Assembly: GCF_030694085.1 (NCBI RefSeq)
Contig: NZ_JAUXZE010000035.1
Coordinates: 1-64,000, forward strand
DNA: 64,000 nt
DNA from: Tabrizicola sp.
GTDB lineage: Bacteria > Pseudomonadota > Alphaproteobacteria > Rhodobacterales > Rhodobacteraceae
Direction: 5' to 3'
Shown: one piece after another, positions 8,991 to 19,451 of the stretch
Numbering within the stretch: position 1 is the stretch's first letter
How the letters are laid out: each line of letters begins with the position of its first letter
Notes under the pieces: model-generated
The model's database searches: none
What the model was told of the DNA's origin: nothing
The model's input: the letters and a program-made list of their open reading frames with translations, nothing else
Made by a program: the position numbers and the translations under genes

Positions 8991-9063
8991 GCTTCTCGAC
9001 AACTTCGTCTCTCGTCGCTGCGGCCCAGGTCTTGCGACGAGAAGACGAAGTCGAACGAGGAGC
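8991..9063. repeat. Interspersed palindromic repeat, copy B
   Basis: Imperfect palindrome with a left arm at 8991-9018, a 15-nt loop at 9019-9033 and a right arm at 9034-9063. The right arm is 29/30 identical, in the same orientation, to the right arm of copy C (18917-18946). It lies between the divergent ctaA and obgE starts and marks the left junction of a candidate inversion. Confidence 0.85.
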
Positions 9064-9085
9064 CTCCCCCACGCCCGCCGCTTGA

Positions 9086-11283
<2,198 letters not shown>

Positions 11284-11290
11284 GGGCCCC

Positions 11291-11334
11291 AAATTCCTTC
11301 GAAGGAATTTGCAAAAGTTTTCGAAAACTTTTGC
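11291..11334. repeat. Two abutting perfect palindromes between proB and proA
   Basis: AAATTCCTTCGAAGGAATTT (11291-11310, a perfect 20-nt palindrome) is followed with no gap by a perfect 24-nt palindrome whose left half is GCAAAAGTTTTC (11311-11334). The pair begins 8 nt after the proB stop and ends 25 nt before the proA start, flanked by GGGCCCC and GCCCC. Either could form a hairpin in the proBA mRNA. No long T-run follows, so simple termination is not obvious. Confidence 0.9.
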
Positions 11335-11359
11335 GCCCCACATGAAACGGAGCGACAGA

Positions 11360-12619
11360 ATGGACGGCCAGTTCACCGATCTGATGACCGATATCGGCCA
11401 GAAGGCCCGCGCGGCTGCAGCAGAGCTTGCCTGTGCCTCCTCGGAACGGAAAGCGGCCGCCCTGATCGCCGCCGCCGATGCCGTCTGGAACCGGCGGCAG
11501 GAAATCTTCGACGCCAACACGCTCGACCTCGACGCCGCCGATCAGCGGGGCATCACCCCTGCCATGCGCGACCGCCTGCGCCTCGACGACACCCGCCTGC
11601 GCGGCATCGTCGATGCGCTGCGCCAGATCGCCGAACAGAAAGACCCGGTGGGCCGCATCCTCGCCGAATGGGACCGCCCGAACGGGTTGCACATCCAGCG
11701 CGTTGCCACGCCCCTGGGCGTCGTCGGCGTGATCTACGAATCCCGCCCCAACGTCACCGCCGACGCAGGTGCCCTGTGCCTGAAATCCGGCAATGCCGTG
11801 ATCCTGCGCGGCGGGTCGGAAAGCTTCGAGACTTCCGAGGCGATCCATTCCTGCATGGTCGACGGCCTGAAATCCGCGAACCTGCCCCTGACCTCGATCC
11901 AGTTCATCCCGACCCGCGACCGCGAGATGGTGACGGCCATGCTGCAGGCCACCAACTATATTGATGTCATCGTCCCCCGTGGTGGCAAGGGCCTTGTCGG
12001 CCTTGTCCAGCGCGAGGCGCGTGTCCCGGTTTTCGCCCACCTTGAAGGGATCTGCCACGTCTACGCCGACCGCGACGCCGACCTTGAGAAAGCCCGCCGC
12101 GTGGTCCTGAACGCCAAGACCCGCCGCACCGGCATCTGCGGCTCGGCCGAGTGCCTGCTGATCGACTGGCAGTTCTACACCAAGCATGGTGCCGTGCTGA
12201 TCGAAGACTTGCTGAAAGCTGGCGTCGAGGTTCGCACCGAGGGCGAGTTGCTGAAGATCCCGGGCACGAAGAAAGCTGCGCCGGATGATTTCGGGCGCGA
12301 ATTCCTGGACATGATCATCGCGGCCAAGCTGGTTGACGGCGTGGACGAAGCCATCGCCCATATCCGCAAATATGGCTCCAGCCATACCGAGGCGATCCTG
12401 ACCGAGAACGACGCCGCCGCGCAGCGTTTCTTCGACCGTCTGGATTCGGCGATCCTGATGCGCAATGCCAGCACCCAGTTTGCCGATGGCGGCGAGTTCG
12501 GGATGGGCGCAGAGATCGGCATCGCCACCGGAAAGATGCATGCCCGCGGTCCCGTCGGGGCCGAGCAGCTGTGCAGCTTCAAGTATCTGGTGACCGGCGA
12601 CGGGACGATCCGCAGCTAG
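11360..12619 (+). CDS. proA: Gamma-glutamyl phosphate reductase
   Basis: Second enzyme of proline synthesis, NADPH-dependent reduction of gamma-glutamyl phosphate to the semialdehyde; 419 residues, close to the E. coli length. The aldehyde-dehydrogenase-like fold shows [22 protein letters not shown] and the catalytic cysteine region [16 protein letters not shown]. The ATG at 11360 is preferred over the one at 11342 because GGAG sits 7 nt upstream. It ends at CTAG (12616-12619), where the TAG is also, read on the other strand, the stop codon of chpT. Confidence 0.95.
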   Translation: MDGQFTDLMTDIGQKARAAAAELACASSERKAAALIAAADAVWNRRQEIFDANTLDLDAADQRGITPAMRDRLRLDDTRLRGIVDALRQIAEQKDPVGRILAEWDRPNGLHIQRVATPLGVVGVIYESRPNVTADAGALCLKSGNAVILRGGSESFETSEAIHSCMVDGLKSANLPLTSIQFIPTRDREMVTAMLQATNYIDVIVPRGGKGLVGLVQREARVPVFAHLEGICHVYADRDADLEKARRVVLNAKTRRTGICGSAECLLIDWQFYTKHGAVLIEDLLKAGVEVRTEGELLKIPGTKKAAPDDFGREFLDMIIAAKLVDGVDEAIAHIRKYGSSHTEAILTENDAAAQRFFDRLDSAILMRNASTQFADGGEFGMGAEIGIATGKMHARGPVGAEQLCSFKYLVTGDGTIRS

Positions 12620-13212
12620 AAGGTCAGCCGGATCGTCGTCTCGCCGATTTCGGTGATCAGCCTGCGGCCCTGCCGCGCCAGCTCGTCCGGGACCAGCGCG
12701 AAATGCACCTGCGCCGCCCCGATCTCGGCCGGTGCGCGCGGTTCGGTCAACACTTCCCACAGCGCGGGGTCCACCTTCAGTCTTGGCGCCTCGGCTTGGA
12801 TCGACCAGCCCGCATCGCCACGGAACACGCTGACCTTGCCGCCATAGGCCAGCGCACTTTCCAGGCATTGCAGAAGCAGGAACACCAGCCGCACCTCGCG
12901 CCGCGACAGGTCGGTGGGGCTGGTCCAGCCGTATGCAACCCGCCCCCCGCGCGACAGGTCGCCCAGGATCGAGGCCACTTCGGATCGCGCGATCCGCTGG
13001 TCACTGGACGCCTGACCGAAGCAGATGCGGAAGAACCGGATCCGCGCGTTGGCATTCGCCACGCTTTCCGAGATCAGCGCCATCTCGGGGCGCGTGGCGC
13101 CCGGTTCCATGGCCAGAAGCTCCACGCCGTTGCCTATCGCCCCGATCGGGCTGATAAGGTCGTGGCAAATGCGCGAGGCGATCAGGGCAGCTAGGTCAGG
13201 CTTCTCTTGCAT
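12616..13212 (-). CDS. chpT: Histidine phosphotransferase ChpT
   Basis: Phosphotransferase of 198 residues that in alphaproteobacteria relays phosphate from CckA to CtrA and CpdR. The dimerisation/phosphoacceptor helix carries [21 protein letters not shown] with H17 as the phosphorylated histidine. The second part is a degenerate HATPase-like domain without ATP-binding motifs, as expected for ChpT. The frame is open to 13470, but the upstream part is antisense to DUF3553; the ATG at 13212 starts the recognisable domain. It is convergent with proA (shared CTAG stop) and divergent from DUF3553 by 26 nt. This gene strongly supports an alphaproteobacterial source. Confidence 0.93.
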   Translation of the reverse strand: MQEKPDLAALIASRICHDLISPIGAIGNGVELLAMEPGATRPEMALISESVANANARIRFFRICFGQASSDQRIARSEVASILGDLSRGGRVAYGWTSPTDLSRREVRLVFLLLQCLESALAYGGKVSVFRGDAGWSIQAEAPRLKVDPALWEVLTEPRAPAEIGAAQVHFALVPDELARQGRRLITEIGETTIRLTF

Positions 13213-13238
13213 CTTCAAACCGGGGCAAAGGACGGGAA

Positions 13239-13421
13239 ATGACGGCAATTCTGGAACCGGGCATGCTGGTGCGCCACCCGGATCAGCCGGACTGGGGTCT
13301 GGGTCAGGTACAGTCGAACATCGACAACAAGGTGACAGTGAACTTCGAACATGCCGGGAAGGTCGTGATCGACAGCAAGCGCGTCTTCCTTTTGCCGGTG
13401 GCGGGCTCTGATCACCCATAG
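13239..13421 (+). CDS. DUF3553 domain protein
   Basis: Small protein of 60 residues covering a complete DUF3553 domain. It is rich in beta strands with the pattern LVRHPDQPDWGLGQVQS followed by VTVNFEHAGKVVID. It resembles the short CarD/Tudor-like modules that bind nucleic acid or protein, but no function is established. AAAGGACGGGAA precedes the ATG. It sits next to chpT on the opposite strand, so the two may share a promoter region of only 26 nt. Confidence 0.85.
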   Translation: MTAILEPGMLVRHPDQPDWGLGQVQSNIDNKVTVNFEHAGKVVIDSKRVFLLPVAGSDHP

Positions 13422-13534
13422 TGCGAATCTCCGGCCGAAACTCAACCGGGAATTGCTGCGCCTTTTGCACGCAGGGCCAAATGGTTGCAATGCCGCCAGC
13501 CCATGTCTAAGTCAGGTCAGCCGAAGCCTCAGCG

Positions 13535-14320
13535 ATGCCGATGACCATCGAAGCGCCCCCCTACGCCGTCCGGCTGGCCACCACGCCCGAGGACCTGACC
13601 GCGGCGCAGGCGCTGCGCTACCAGGTCTTTGTGCAGGAGCTTGGCGGCAATGGCCCGATGGTGGACCATGACCGGGGCCTTGAACGCGACGCCTTCGACC
13701 CGTTCTTCGACCACCTGATCCTCGTCGACCGCCGCATCGACCCCGCCAGCCATGCCCATGTCATCGGTGCCTACCGGGTGCTGCCCTGCGACCGCCGCCC
13801 CGCCGCCGGGCGCTTCTATTCCGAGACCGAATACGACCTGACCCCCCTCCTCGCCTCGGGTCGCAAGCTTCTTGAACTCGGCCGGTCCTGCGTCCATGCC
13901 GACCATCGCGGCGGAACGGCGATGTTCCACCTGTGGAACGGGCTGGCCGAATACGTCCTGGACCGCGGGATCGAGATCCTCTTCGGTGCGGCAAGCTTCC
14001 ACGGCACCGACATCGCCGCCCTGGCCGAACCGCTGTCGTGGCTCTATCGTCACCACTTGGCGCCCTCTTCGATGCGGGTCCGCGCCCTCCCCCCGGGCCG
14101 GCAGGAGATGGACCTGATCCCCGCCGACCGCCTGGACCGTCGCGCCGCGATGGCGGCCACCCCGGCGCTGATCAAGGCCTACCTCAGGCTCGGCGGCTTT
14201 GTCGGCGACGGCGCCTGGATCGACCGCGACTTCAACACGACCGATGTCTGCCTGGTGATGGACACCGGCCAGATGTCGGCCCGCCACCGCGAATTCCTGG
14301 TCCGAAGGGCGGGCGCATGA
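13535..14320 (+). CDS. olsB: L-ornithine N-alpha-acyltransferase (OlsB-like GNAT)
   Basis: Acyl-ACP-dependent GNAT-fold acyltransferase of 261 residues, the first step of ornithine-lipid synthesis. The family signatures are an ALRYQVFVQELG start, VIGAYRVLP, the LLELGRSCVHADHRGG core and IEILFGAASFHGTD. The gene ends with ATGA overlapping olsA, the classical olsBA arrangement of Rhizobiales and Rhodobacterales. An in-frame second ATG at 13541 cannot be excluded as the start. Ornithine lipids are phosphorus-free membrane lipids often induced by phosphate limitation; I see no clear Pho box upstream. Confidence 0.9.
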   Translation: MPMTIEAPPYAVRLATTPEDLTAAQALRYQVFVQELGGNGPMVDHDRGLERDAFDPFFDHLILVDRRIDPASHAHVIGAYRVLPCDRRPAAGRFYSETEYDLTPLLASGRKLLELGRSCVHADHRGGTAMFHLWNGLAEYVLDRGIEILFGAASFHGTDIAALAEPLSWLYRHHLAPSSMRVRALPPGRQEMDLIPADRLDRRAAMAATPALIKAYLRLGGFVGDGAWIDRDFNTTDVCLVMDTGQMSARHREFLVRRAGA

Positions 14321-15138
14321 CCGCCTGGAAAGACATCCCGCCGCCACCCTTGCGCATCACCCCGCTTGGCTGGCTTCGGGTGCTCTGGCGCGGCGCGCTG
14401 GTCGGCTCGGTGACCTATGGTGGGCTTCTGGTGCTCCTCGCCGTGCGCCTAGTCGAATGGCCGCTCTTTGGTCAGGCCAGGCCGGTGACGCCGCATATCA
14501 CCAAGGCGGTCTGCCGTCTGGCGCTTTTCCTTTTGCGGCTGCCGCTCACCATCCACGGCCGCCCGATGACCCGGCCCGGGGCGATCGTCGCCAACCATTC
14601 CTCCTGGCTTGACATCTTCGTCCTGAATGCTGCCCAGACCGTATACTTCGTCGCCAAGTCCGAAGTCGCGGGGTGGCCCGGCATCGGCTGGCTGGCCCGT
14701 GCGACGGGAACCGTCTTCATCGCCCGCAAGGGAACCGAAGCGAAGAAACATCAGGAAATCTTCGAATCCCGCCTGCAGGCCGGTCACCGGCTTTTGTTCT
14801 TCCCCGAGGGCACCAGCACGGACGCGATCCGCGTTCTGCCCTTCAAGTCGACGCTCTTCGAGGCGTTCTTTTCCCCCGCCCTGGAACGCACGATGCACAT
14901 CCAGCCGGTGACCGTGATCTTCCATGCGCCCCAGGGCGAAGATCCCCGGCACTACGGCTGGTGGGGCGACATGGAGTTCGCAGGCCACCTGCTGAAAATG
15001 CTTGTCACCCCGCAGCATGGGCGGGTCGAGGTGATCTTCCACCCCGAAGTTCCGGTGGACGCGTTCGAGAACCGCAAGGTGCTGGCCCAGCATTGCGAGC
15101 GCGTGATCCGCACGGCGCATGTCAAAGCGGAAGCGTAG
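14317..15138 (+). CDS. olsA: Lyso-ornithine lipid O-acyltransferase (OlsA, PlsC family)
   Basis: Membrane-associated 1-acyl-glycerol-3-phosphate-type acyltransferase of 273 residues. The catalytic H94-S-S-W-L-D99 motif lies in VANHSSWLDIF, and the substrate motif FFPEGTSTD contains E164. An N-terminal hydrophobic segment (about 27-47) anchors it to the membrane. It acylates the hydroxyl of lyso-ornithine lipid after OlsB, and may also act on lysophosphatidic acid as PlsC does. Start and olsB stop overlap as ATGA. The stop codon lies within the stem of a strong hairpin. Confidence 0.92.
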   Translation: MTAWKDIPPPPLRITPLGWLRVLWRGALVGSVTYGGLLVLLAVRLVEWPLFGQARPVTPHITKAVCRLALFLLRLPLTIHGRPMTRPGAIVANHSSWLDIFVLNAAQTVYFVAKSEVAGWPGIGWLARATGTVFIARKGTEAKKHQEIFESRLQAGHRLLFFPEGTSTDAIRVLPFKSTLFEAFFSPALERTMHIQPVTVIFHAPQGEDPRHYGWWGDMEFAGHLLKMLVTPQHGRVEVIFHPEVPVDAFENRKVLAQHCERVIRTAHVKAEA

Positions 15139-15162
15139 GGTGGGCGCTATCGCCCACCCTAC
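15135..15162. terminator. Perfect stem-loop at the end of olsA, possible bidirectional terminator
   Basis: GTAGGGTGGGCG-CTAT-CGCCCACCCTAC forms a perfect 12-bp stem with a 4-nt loop, and the olsA TAG is within the left arm. It lies between the convergent olsA and DUF2200 genes. There is no long T-run, so termination efficiency is uncertain. A variant with core TGGGCAA-CA-TTGCCCA is at 16924-16939. Confidence 0.7.
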
Positions 15163-15171
15163 TCGCGCGCG

Positions 15172-15522
15172 TCAGACCTGCCGCAGCACCTTCGCCAGCG
15201 GGCGACCCTTCGCAAGCTCGTCCACCAGCTTGTCCAGGATGCGGATCTCGCGCATCAGGGGCTCCTCGATCTCTTCGATCCGTACACCGCAGATCACCCC
15301 CGTCACCTTCTCCCGCGCCGGGTTAAGCGCTGGCGCTTCGGCAAAAACGCGCTGGAAATCGTGACCCTCGGCCAATACACGGGCAAGGCTCGTCTCCCCA
15401 TGTCCAGTGAGCCAGCCGATCACTTGGTCAAGGTCCGCCTTTGTCCGGCCCTTCCGCTCCAGCTTGGCAAGATACAGCGGGTAAACGCTGGCAAGGCTCA
15501 TCGAATAGATCCGGTGCACCAT
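15172..15522 (-). CDS. DUF2200 family protein
   Basis: Cytoplasmic protein of 116 residues matching the DUF2200 pattern: HRIYSMSLASVYPLYLAKLERKGRTK, then a DQVIGWLTG segment and a C-terminal helix EEIEEPLMREIRILDKLVDELAKGR. The biochemical role is unknown. The open frame begins at 15570, but GGAGGACGACAAG directly precedes the ATG at 15522, where the conserved part starts. It is convergent with olsA across a strong hairpin. Confidence 0.8.
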   Translation of the reverse strand: MVHRIYSMSLASVYPLYLAKLERKGRTKADLDQVIGWLTGHGETSLARVLAEGHDFQRVFAEAPALNPAREKVTGVICGVRIEEIEEPLMREIRILDKLVDELAKGRPLAKVLRQV

Positions 15523-15576
15523 CTTGTCGTCCTCCCGCCCTCCATTGAGTAGATTGGGCGATCCGCCCACCCCGCT

Positions 15577-16845
15577 TCAGCGCAGACGACGCAGCAGCTC
15601 CAGAGACGGCTCCCCGGTCACCGGGACTCCGACGCTGGCCTGATACGCACTGATTGCCGCCTTGGACTTGGACCCGATCACCCCGTCAGACCCCTCGGTA
15701 TCGAAGCCCCGCGCCGTCAGAAGGCGCTGCAACTCCTGCCGGTCGGCCTTGGTCATGCCGCTTGCATCCGGCCCGAAACTGGCCTGTACCGGCCCCCGGC
15801 CGAGGATGCGGTCCGACAGATGCCCGACGCCGATCGCATAGTTTTGCGCATTGTTATAGCGCAGAATGGTGGCGAAGTTCTGCGTCAGCAGGAAATGCGG
15901 CGCGCCGCCCGCGTTACCGCCCGCGATGATCGACCCGTCCGCCAATGCCCGCCCATCGGCCGACCGCACGCCCAGGCCCTGCCAGTCCGCCGCCGAGCGT
16001 CCCTTGCCACGACCCAGTAGTCCGGCGTTGAACCCTGCGGGCAGGACAACCTCCATCCCCCAGGGCAGACCGCGCGTCCAGCCCGACCGATTCAGGTAGG
16101 CCGCCGTGGAGGCAAGCGAATCCGTCGGGTCCTCGCCCCAGATGTCACGTCGCCCGTCGCCGGTGAAATCCACCGCATAGGCAAGATACGACGTCGGGAT
16201 GAACTGGGTGTGCCCCATCGCACCGGCCCAGCTTCCGACCATCCCACCGGCCGAGACATCGCCCGCCTGCAGGATCTTCAGCGCCGCGACAAGCTGGCTT
16301 TCAAAGAACTCGCCCCGCCGCCCGTCATAGGCCAGCGTCGACAGGGCCGAGATCACCGGCACATTGCCGCGCCGGGTGCCGAAAAAGCTTTCCAGCCCCC
16401 AGACCGCCGCGACCACATGGCCCTCGACGCCATAGCGGCTTTCGATGGCCTGAAGGGTGCTGCCGTATTGCGCGAACTTCTGGCGGCCCAGCGAAACCCG
16501 TTCGTCCGAGGCGGCAATGTTCAGATAGTCCTCCAGACTACGCTTGAATTCGGTCTGGTTGCGGTCCTTCTCGATCACCTCGGGCAAGAAACCCGCGCCA
16601 CGAAACGCCGCGTCGACCGTGGCCGGGGAAATCCCGCGTGACACCGCGCGGCCCTTGAATCCGTCGACCCAGGCATCCCAGCCGGAATTCGGCACGGCGC
16701 GCGGCGCCGGGTCCGGTGCGCGATAGCCGCCGCCACCGCCCCCAGAGCGCCCACCACCGCCGACACAGGCCGACAGAAGTGCCGCCCCGCCCAGGCAAAG
16801 CGCCCCGCGCCGGGTGAGAGAGTGTGAAACTGTCGCCTGCTGCAT
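15577..16845 (-). CDS. mltB: Lytic murein transglycosylase B-like lipoprotein with C-terminal peptidoglycan-binding domain
   Basis: Periplasmic GH103-type lytic transglycosylase of 422 residues. The N-terminus is a lipoprotein signal (LLSAC with C27) followed by a glycine-rich linker. The catalytic domain has the YGVEGHVVAAVWGLESFFG motif with E152 as the predicted acid/base, plus AGAMGHTQFIPTSY. A PG_binding_1-like domain occupies about 355-420 (LQRLLTARGFDTEGSDGVIG). It cleaves the glycan backbone to 1,6-anhydromuropeptides. The longer open frame to 17007 is disregarded because the lipobox fits a start at 16845, preceded by AAGGCAGG. Confidence 0.88.
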   Translation of the reverse strand: MQQATVSHSLTRRGALCLGGAALLSACVGGGGRSGGGGGGYRAPDPAPRAVPNSGWDAWVDGFKGRAVSRGISPATVDAAFRGAGFLPEVIEKDRNQTEFKRSLEDYLNIAASDERVSLGRQKFAQYGSTLQAIESRYGVEGHVVAAVWGLESFFGTRRGNVPVISALSTLAYDGRRGEFFESQLVAALKILQAGDVSAGGMVGSWAGAMGHTQFIPTSYLAYAVDFTGDGRRDIWGEDPTDSLASTAAYLNRSGWTRGLPWGMEVVLPAGFNAGLLGRGKGRSAADWQGLGVRSADGRALADGSIIAGGNAGGAPHFLLTQNFATILRYNNAQNYAIGVGHLSDRILGRGPVQASFGPDASGMTKADRQELQRLLTARGFDTEGSDGVIGSKSKAAISAYQASVGVPVTGEPSLELLRRLR

Positions 16846-16923
16846 GGTCCTGCCTGCCTTCTGTTCTTGTTGTTCCGCCATGATACAGGCACAGGACCCA
16901 AGGCCAAGAGCGCAGGCGCAGGC

Positions 16924-16939
16924 TGGGCAACATTGCCCA
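16924..16939. repeat. Short hairpin related to the olsA stem-loop
   Basis: TGGGCAA-CA-TTGCCCA forms a 7-bp stem upstream of the transglycosylase start, with GG/CC continuing outside one mismatch. It shares the GGGTGGGC/GCCCACCC logic of the hairpin at 15135-15162 and may be a second member of one small intergenic family. Confidence 0.5.
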
Positions 16940-16987
16940 CCCCAACCGTGCAACCGGCGCGGCCAACGGGCGCGATCGTGGCTAACC

Positions 16988-17053
16988 GATCCTGAACGTC
17001 CACGCACAAGCCCTTGGCATCATTGACATTGCCAGGGCTGTCCTGCGTGGACA
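16988..17053. repeat. 66-nt post-stop element, copy 2
   Basis: Aligns without gaps over 66 nt to 6200-6265 and 54416-54481. It carries TCCTGAACGTCCACG at its left end, ACAAGCCCTTGG in the middle and TGTCCTGCGTGGACA at the right end (17039-17053). The palindrome ends 8 nt beyond the trmJ stop codon. Directly to the left, CTAACCGATCCTGAAC resembles a degenerate CtrA-type TTAA-N7-TTAA site. Confidence 0.75.
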
Positions 17054-17061
17054 GCCTGCGC

Positions 17062-17799
17062 TCAGTCGCCTTGCTTCTTCAGCTTGAACGCGATCTGCCG
17101 CAGCATCCCGTGAAAGGTCTGCACCTCGGCCCGGGTCAGCCCCAGCCGCCCCCACATGTTGCGCAGGTTGGCCTTCATCCCCTCGACCTTCGTTTCGGGA
17201 AAGAAGAACCCCGCCGCATCCAGCCGTTCCTCGAAATGGTCGGCCAGCCGGTCCACCTCCTCGCGGTTGGCGAATTCGGTCCGGGCCAGTTCCATGACTG
17301 ACGCCGGAACCGTAGCCCCCTGCCGCTGCCATTCATAGCCCATCAGCAGGACACACTGGGCCAGGTTCAGCGACGGAAACTCCGGGTTCACCGGCACCGT
17401 CACGATCGCATTGGCCCGGACGATGTCGTCGTTCTCCAGCCCCGCCCGCTCTGGCCCGAATAGCACGCCGACCCGCTTGCCCTCGGCCCCCATCGCGCGG
17501 GCCATCTCCATCGCCCGCTCCGGGGTCACGACCTCCTTCACCAGCTCCCGCCCCCGCGCGGTGGTGGCAAAGACGAAATCGCAGTCGGCAATCGCGGCCG
17601 GCAGATCAGGGAACAGCCCCGCCTGGTCCAGCAGCCGCCCCGCCCCGGAGGCCATCGCCACCGCCTTCGGGTTCGGCCAGCCGTCGCGCGGCCCCACGAC
17701 CCGCATCCGCTCCAGCCCGAAGTTCAGCATCGCCCGCGCCGCCGCACCGATGTTCTCGCCCATCTGGGGCCGGACGAGGATGAAGACAGGAGGGATCAT
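17062..17799 (-). CDS. trmJ: TrmJ-like tRNA/rRNA 2'-O-methyltransferase (SPOUT)
   Basis: SPOUT-class RNA methyltransferase of 245 residues, the usual TrmJ length. Visible motifs are VFILVRPQMGENIGAAARAM (motif 1), VGVLFGPERAGLENDDI (motif 2) and VNPEFPSLNLAQCVLLMGYE (motif 3, SAM-binding knot). A helical C-terminal extension follows (about 165-245). In E. coli TrmJ methylates position 32 of several tRNAs. It is monocistronic on the minus strand, and a 66-nt element follows the stop codon. Confidence 0.9.
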   Translation of the reverse strand: MIPPVFILVRPQMGENIGAAARAMLNFGLERMRVVGPRDGWPNPKAVAMASGAGRLLDQAGLFPDLPAAIADCDFVFATTARGRELVKEVVTPERAMEMARAMGAEGKRVGVLFGPERAGLENDDIVRANAIVTVPVNPEFPSLNLAQCVLLMGYEWQRQGATVPASVMELARTEFANREEVDRLADHFEERLDAAGFFFPETKVEGMKANLRNMWGRLGLTRAEVQTFHGMLRQIAFKLKKQGD

Positions 17800-17882
17800 G
17801 CCAGGACCTTTGCGAAAGCTTCCGCGCCAGATAGGCTAGGCCCCAGCCGCAAGCAAGCATCCCCTGCCGAGGAGAGCCCCGG

Positions 17883-18230
17883 ATGGCCTTCGACCCCGGT
17901 CTTGCCCAGACCCTTCGCGACGATCTTGCGAGGGAGCCTGTCACCGAACAGAAAATGTTCGGCGGCCTCTGCTTCCTGTCCGGCGGCCACATGATCTGCG
18001 GGTTGCACAAGGGCGGCACGATGTACCGGGTCGGCAAGGACAGCTACAGCGCGGCGCTTGCCCTGCCCGGCGTCCGACCGATGCTGATGGGACAGCGCCT
18101 GATGGCCGCGATGGTGCAGCTGTCGCCGGACGACAGCGCCGACGATGCCCGGCGCGCGCCGGTTCTGGCCCTGGCATTGGCCACCGTCCGGGCGCTGCCG
18201 CCCAAGGTAGCCAAGCCGAAGAAAGGCTGA
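17883..18230 (+). CDS. TfoX N-terminal domain protein
   Basis: Protein of 115 residues that is almost entirely a TfoX/Sxy N-terminal domain: VTEQKMFGGLCFLSGGHMICG, then GTMYRVGKDSYSAAL. A lysine/proline tail (PPKVAKPKKG) follows. The C-terminal TfoX domain of competence regulators is missing, as in most alphaproteobacterial homologues, so a role in competence is not supported. It is 32 nt upstream of the thiE-like gene on the same strand, probably in one transcript. Confidence 0.85.
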   Translation: MAFDPGLAQTLRDDLAREPVTEQKMFGGLCFLSGGHMICGLHKGGTMYRVGKDSYSAALALPGVRPMLMGQRLMAAMVQLSPDDSADDARRAPVLALALATVRALPPKVAKPKKG

Positions 18231-18262
18231 TAGATCGGCGCGAACCCTTGCCGGAGCCCGCC

Positions 18263-18883
18263 ATGGCCGCTGAAGACCGCCCGCAGATCACCCTGATCAC
18301 CCCCCCGACCTTTGACCCCGACACCTTCCCGGACAAGATCGGCCTGATCCTCGACGGGGCCGAGATCGCCTGCCTGCGGCTTTCGCTTGCCACACGGGAT
18401 GAGGACACACTGATGCGCGCCGCCGATGCCGCGCGTGAGGCGGCGCATGCCCGCGACGTGGCGGTTGTGATCGACAACCACCTGATCCTGGCCGAGCGGC
18501 TGGGCCTGGACGGCGTCCACATGACCGACGGGTCGCGCAACGTCAGGAAAGCGCGCAAGGACCTTGGCGCCGATGCGATCGTCGGGGCCTTCTGCGGCAC
18601 CTCGCGGCATGACGGGATGACCGCCGGTGAAGCGGGGGCCGACTATGCCAGCTTCGGCCCGATCGGTGCGACGACCCTCGGCGACGGCAGCCGCGCCGAG
18701 TTCGACCTTTTCGAATGGTGGTCCCAGGTGATCGAGGTCCCGATCATCGCCGAAGGGGCGCTGACCGCCGACCTGGTGGCGAAGTTCGGCCCCGTCACCG
18801 ACTTCTTCGCCGTGGGCGAGGAAATCTGGGGGGCCGAGGAGCCGCTGGCCGCGCTGAAGGCCCTGCTCGCGCCCCTTGGCTGA
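18263..18883 (+). CDS. thiE: Thiamine-phosphate synthase family protein
   Basis: TIM-barrel protein of 206 residues of the ThiE/TenI family. Recognisable segments are VVIDNHLILAERLGLDGVHM (pyrophosphate-side loop), GADYASFGPIGAT and the terminal barrel region FFAVGEEIW. ThiE joins thiazole phosphate and HMP-pyrophosphate. Some canonical ThiE residues look altered (DGVHMTDGSRN instead of the usual DGVHLGQ), so a TenI-like or diverged role is possible. The ATG at 18263 has GGAG 7 nt upstream. Repeat copy C begins 2 nt after the stop codon. Confidence 0.7.
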   Translation: MAAEDRPQITLITPPTFDPDTFPDKIGLILDGAEIACLRLSLATRDEDTLMRAADAAREAAHARDVAVVIDNHLILAERLGLDGVHMTDGSRNVRKARKDLGADAIVGAFCGTSRHDGMTAGEAGADYASFGPIGATTLGDGSRAEFDLFEWWSQVIEVPIIAEGALTADLVAKFGPVTDFFAVGEEIWGAEEPLAALKALLAPLG

Positions 18884-18885
18884 CC

Positions 18886-18946
18886 GCTCGTCGATGACTT
18901 CGTCACTCCTCGCTAGGCGACGAGAAGACGAAGTCGCACGAGGAGC
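18886..18946. repeat. Interspersed palindromic repeat, copy C
   Basis: Left arm 18886-18914, 2-nt centre, right arm 18917-18946. The left arm is identical over 28 nt to the reverse complement of the right arm of copy A (6138-6165). The right arm matches 29/30 with the right arm of copy B. It lies between the thiE stop and the end of the frameshifted GNAT gene and marks the right junction of the candidate inversion. Confidence 0.85.
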
Positions 18947-18951
18947 AGAGT

Positions 18952-19451
18952 TTAGGGGGAAGGGGCGGAGGTCAGCGCGACGGTCACATGCGGCAAGTCC
19001 GCACGTCGGGCCCGACAATGCCTGACGTCGCGCCTGGTTTCCACGAACCCCAACTTGCCCAGCACATTGGCCGACCGCTCGTTGCTCTCAAAGTAGCCCG
19101 ACGTCAGCGGTGCCGCGCTTGCGGCGAAATGCGCTGCCACCAGACAGCGCCCGGCCTCGGTGGCATAGCCAAACCCCTGGGCACGCGGGGCTAGCCAGTA
19201 GCCAAGTTCGCCATCCACGATCGACATGATCCCCGCAAAACCTGATCCATGCTCGATGGCAAAGGTTCACCCGGAACGGCGATCTTTGTGAGGAAGTGCC
19301 GGAAATCCGCCGCGGTGTAGGGATGCGGCACGACCGCAAGCCACCCCGACACCGCAAGGTCATCGATGCCGTCAAGGACGGCTGCCTCATCCGACGCCGC
19401 GACCGGCCGCAAGGCCAGCCGCGCCGTCTGGTGGTGCGTCGCCAGCGCCAT
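18952..19451 (-). pseudogene. GNAT N-acetyltransferase broken by a single-base frameshift
   Basis: The N-terminal part (19451 down to about 19265) reads MALATHHQTARLALRPVAAS...AVPGEP. The C-terminal part (from about 19262 to 18952) reads in another frame as IVDGELGYWLAPRAQGFGYATE...NVLGKLGFVETR, the acetyl-CoA-binding half. Adding one base at the AAAGG run at 19261-19265 restores a continuous GNAT of about 166 residues (PFAIEHGSGFAGIMSIVDG). It is therefore a recent pseudogene or a homopolymer sequencing error. Its start overlaps the stop of the upstream GNAT gene as ATGA. Two GNAT genes after rpmA is the arrangement I recall for Rhodobacterales. Confidence 0.8.
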
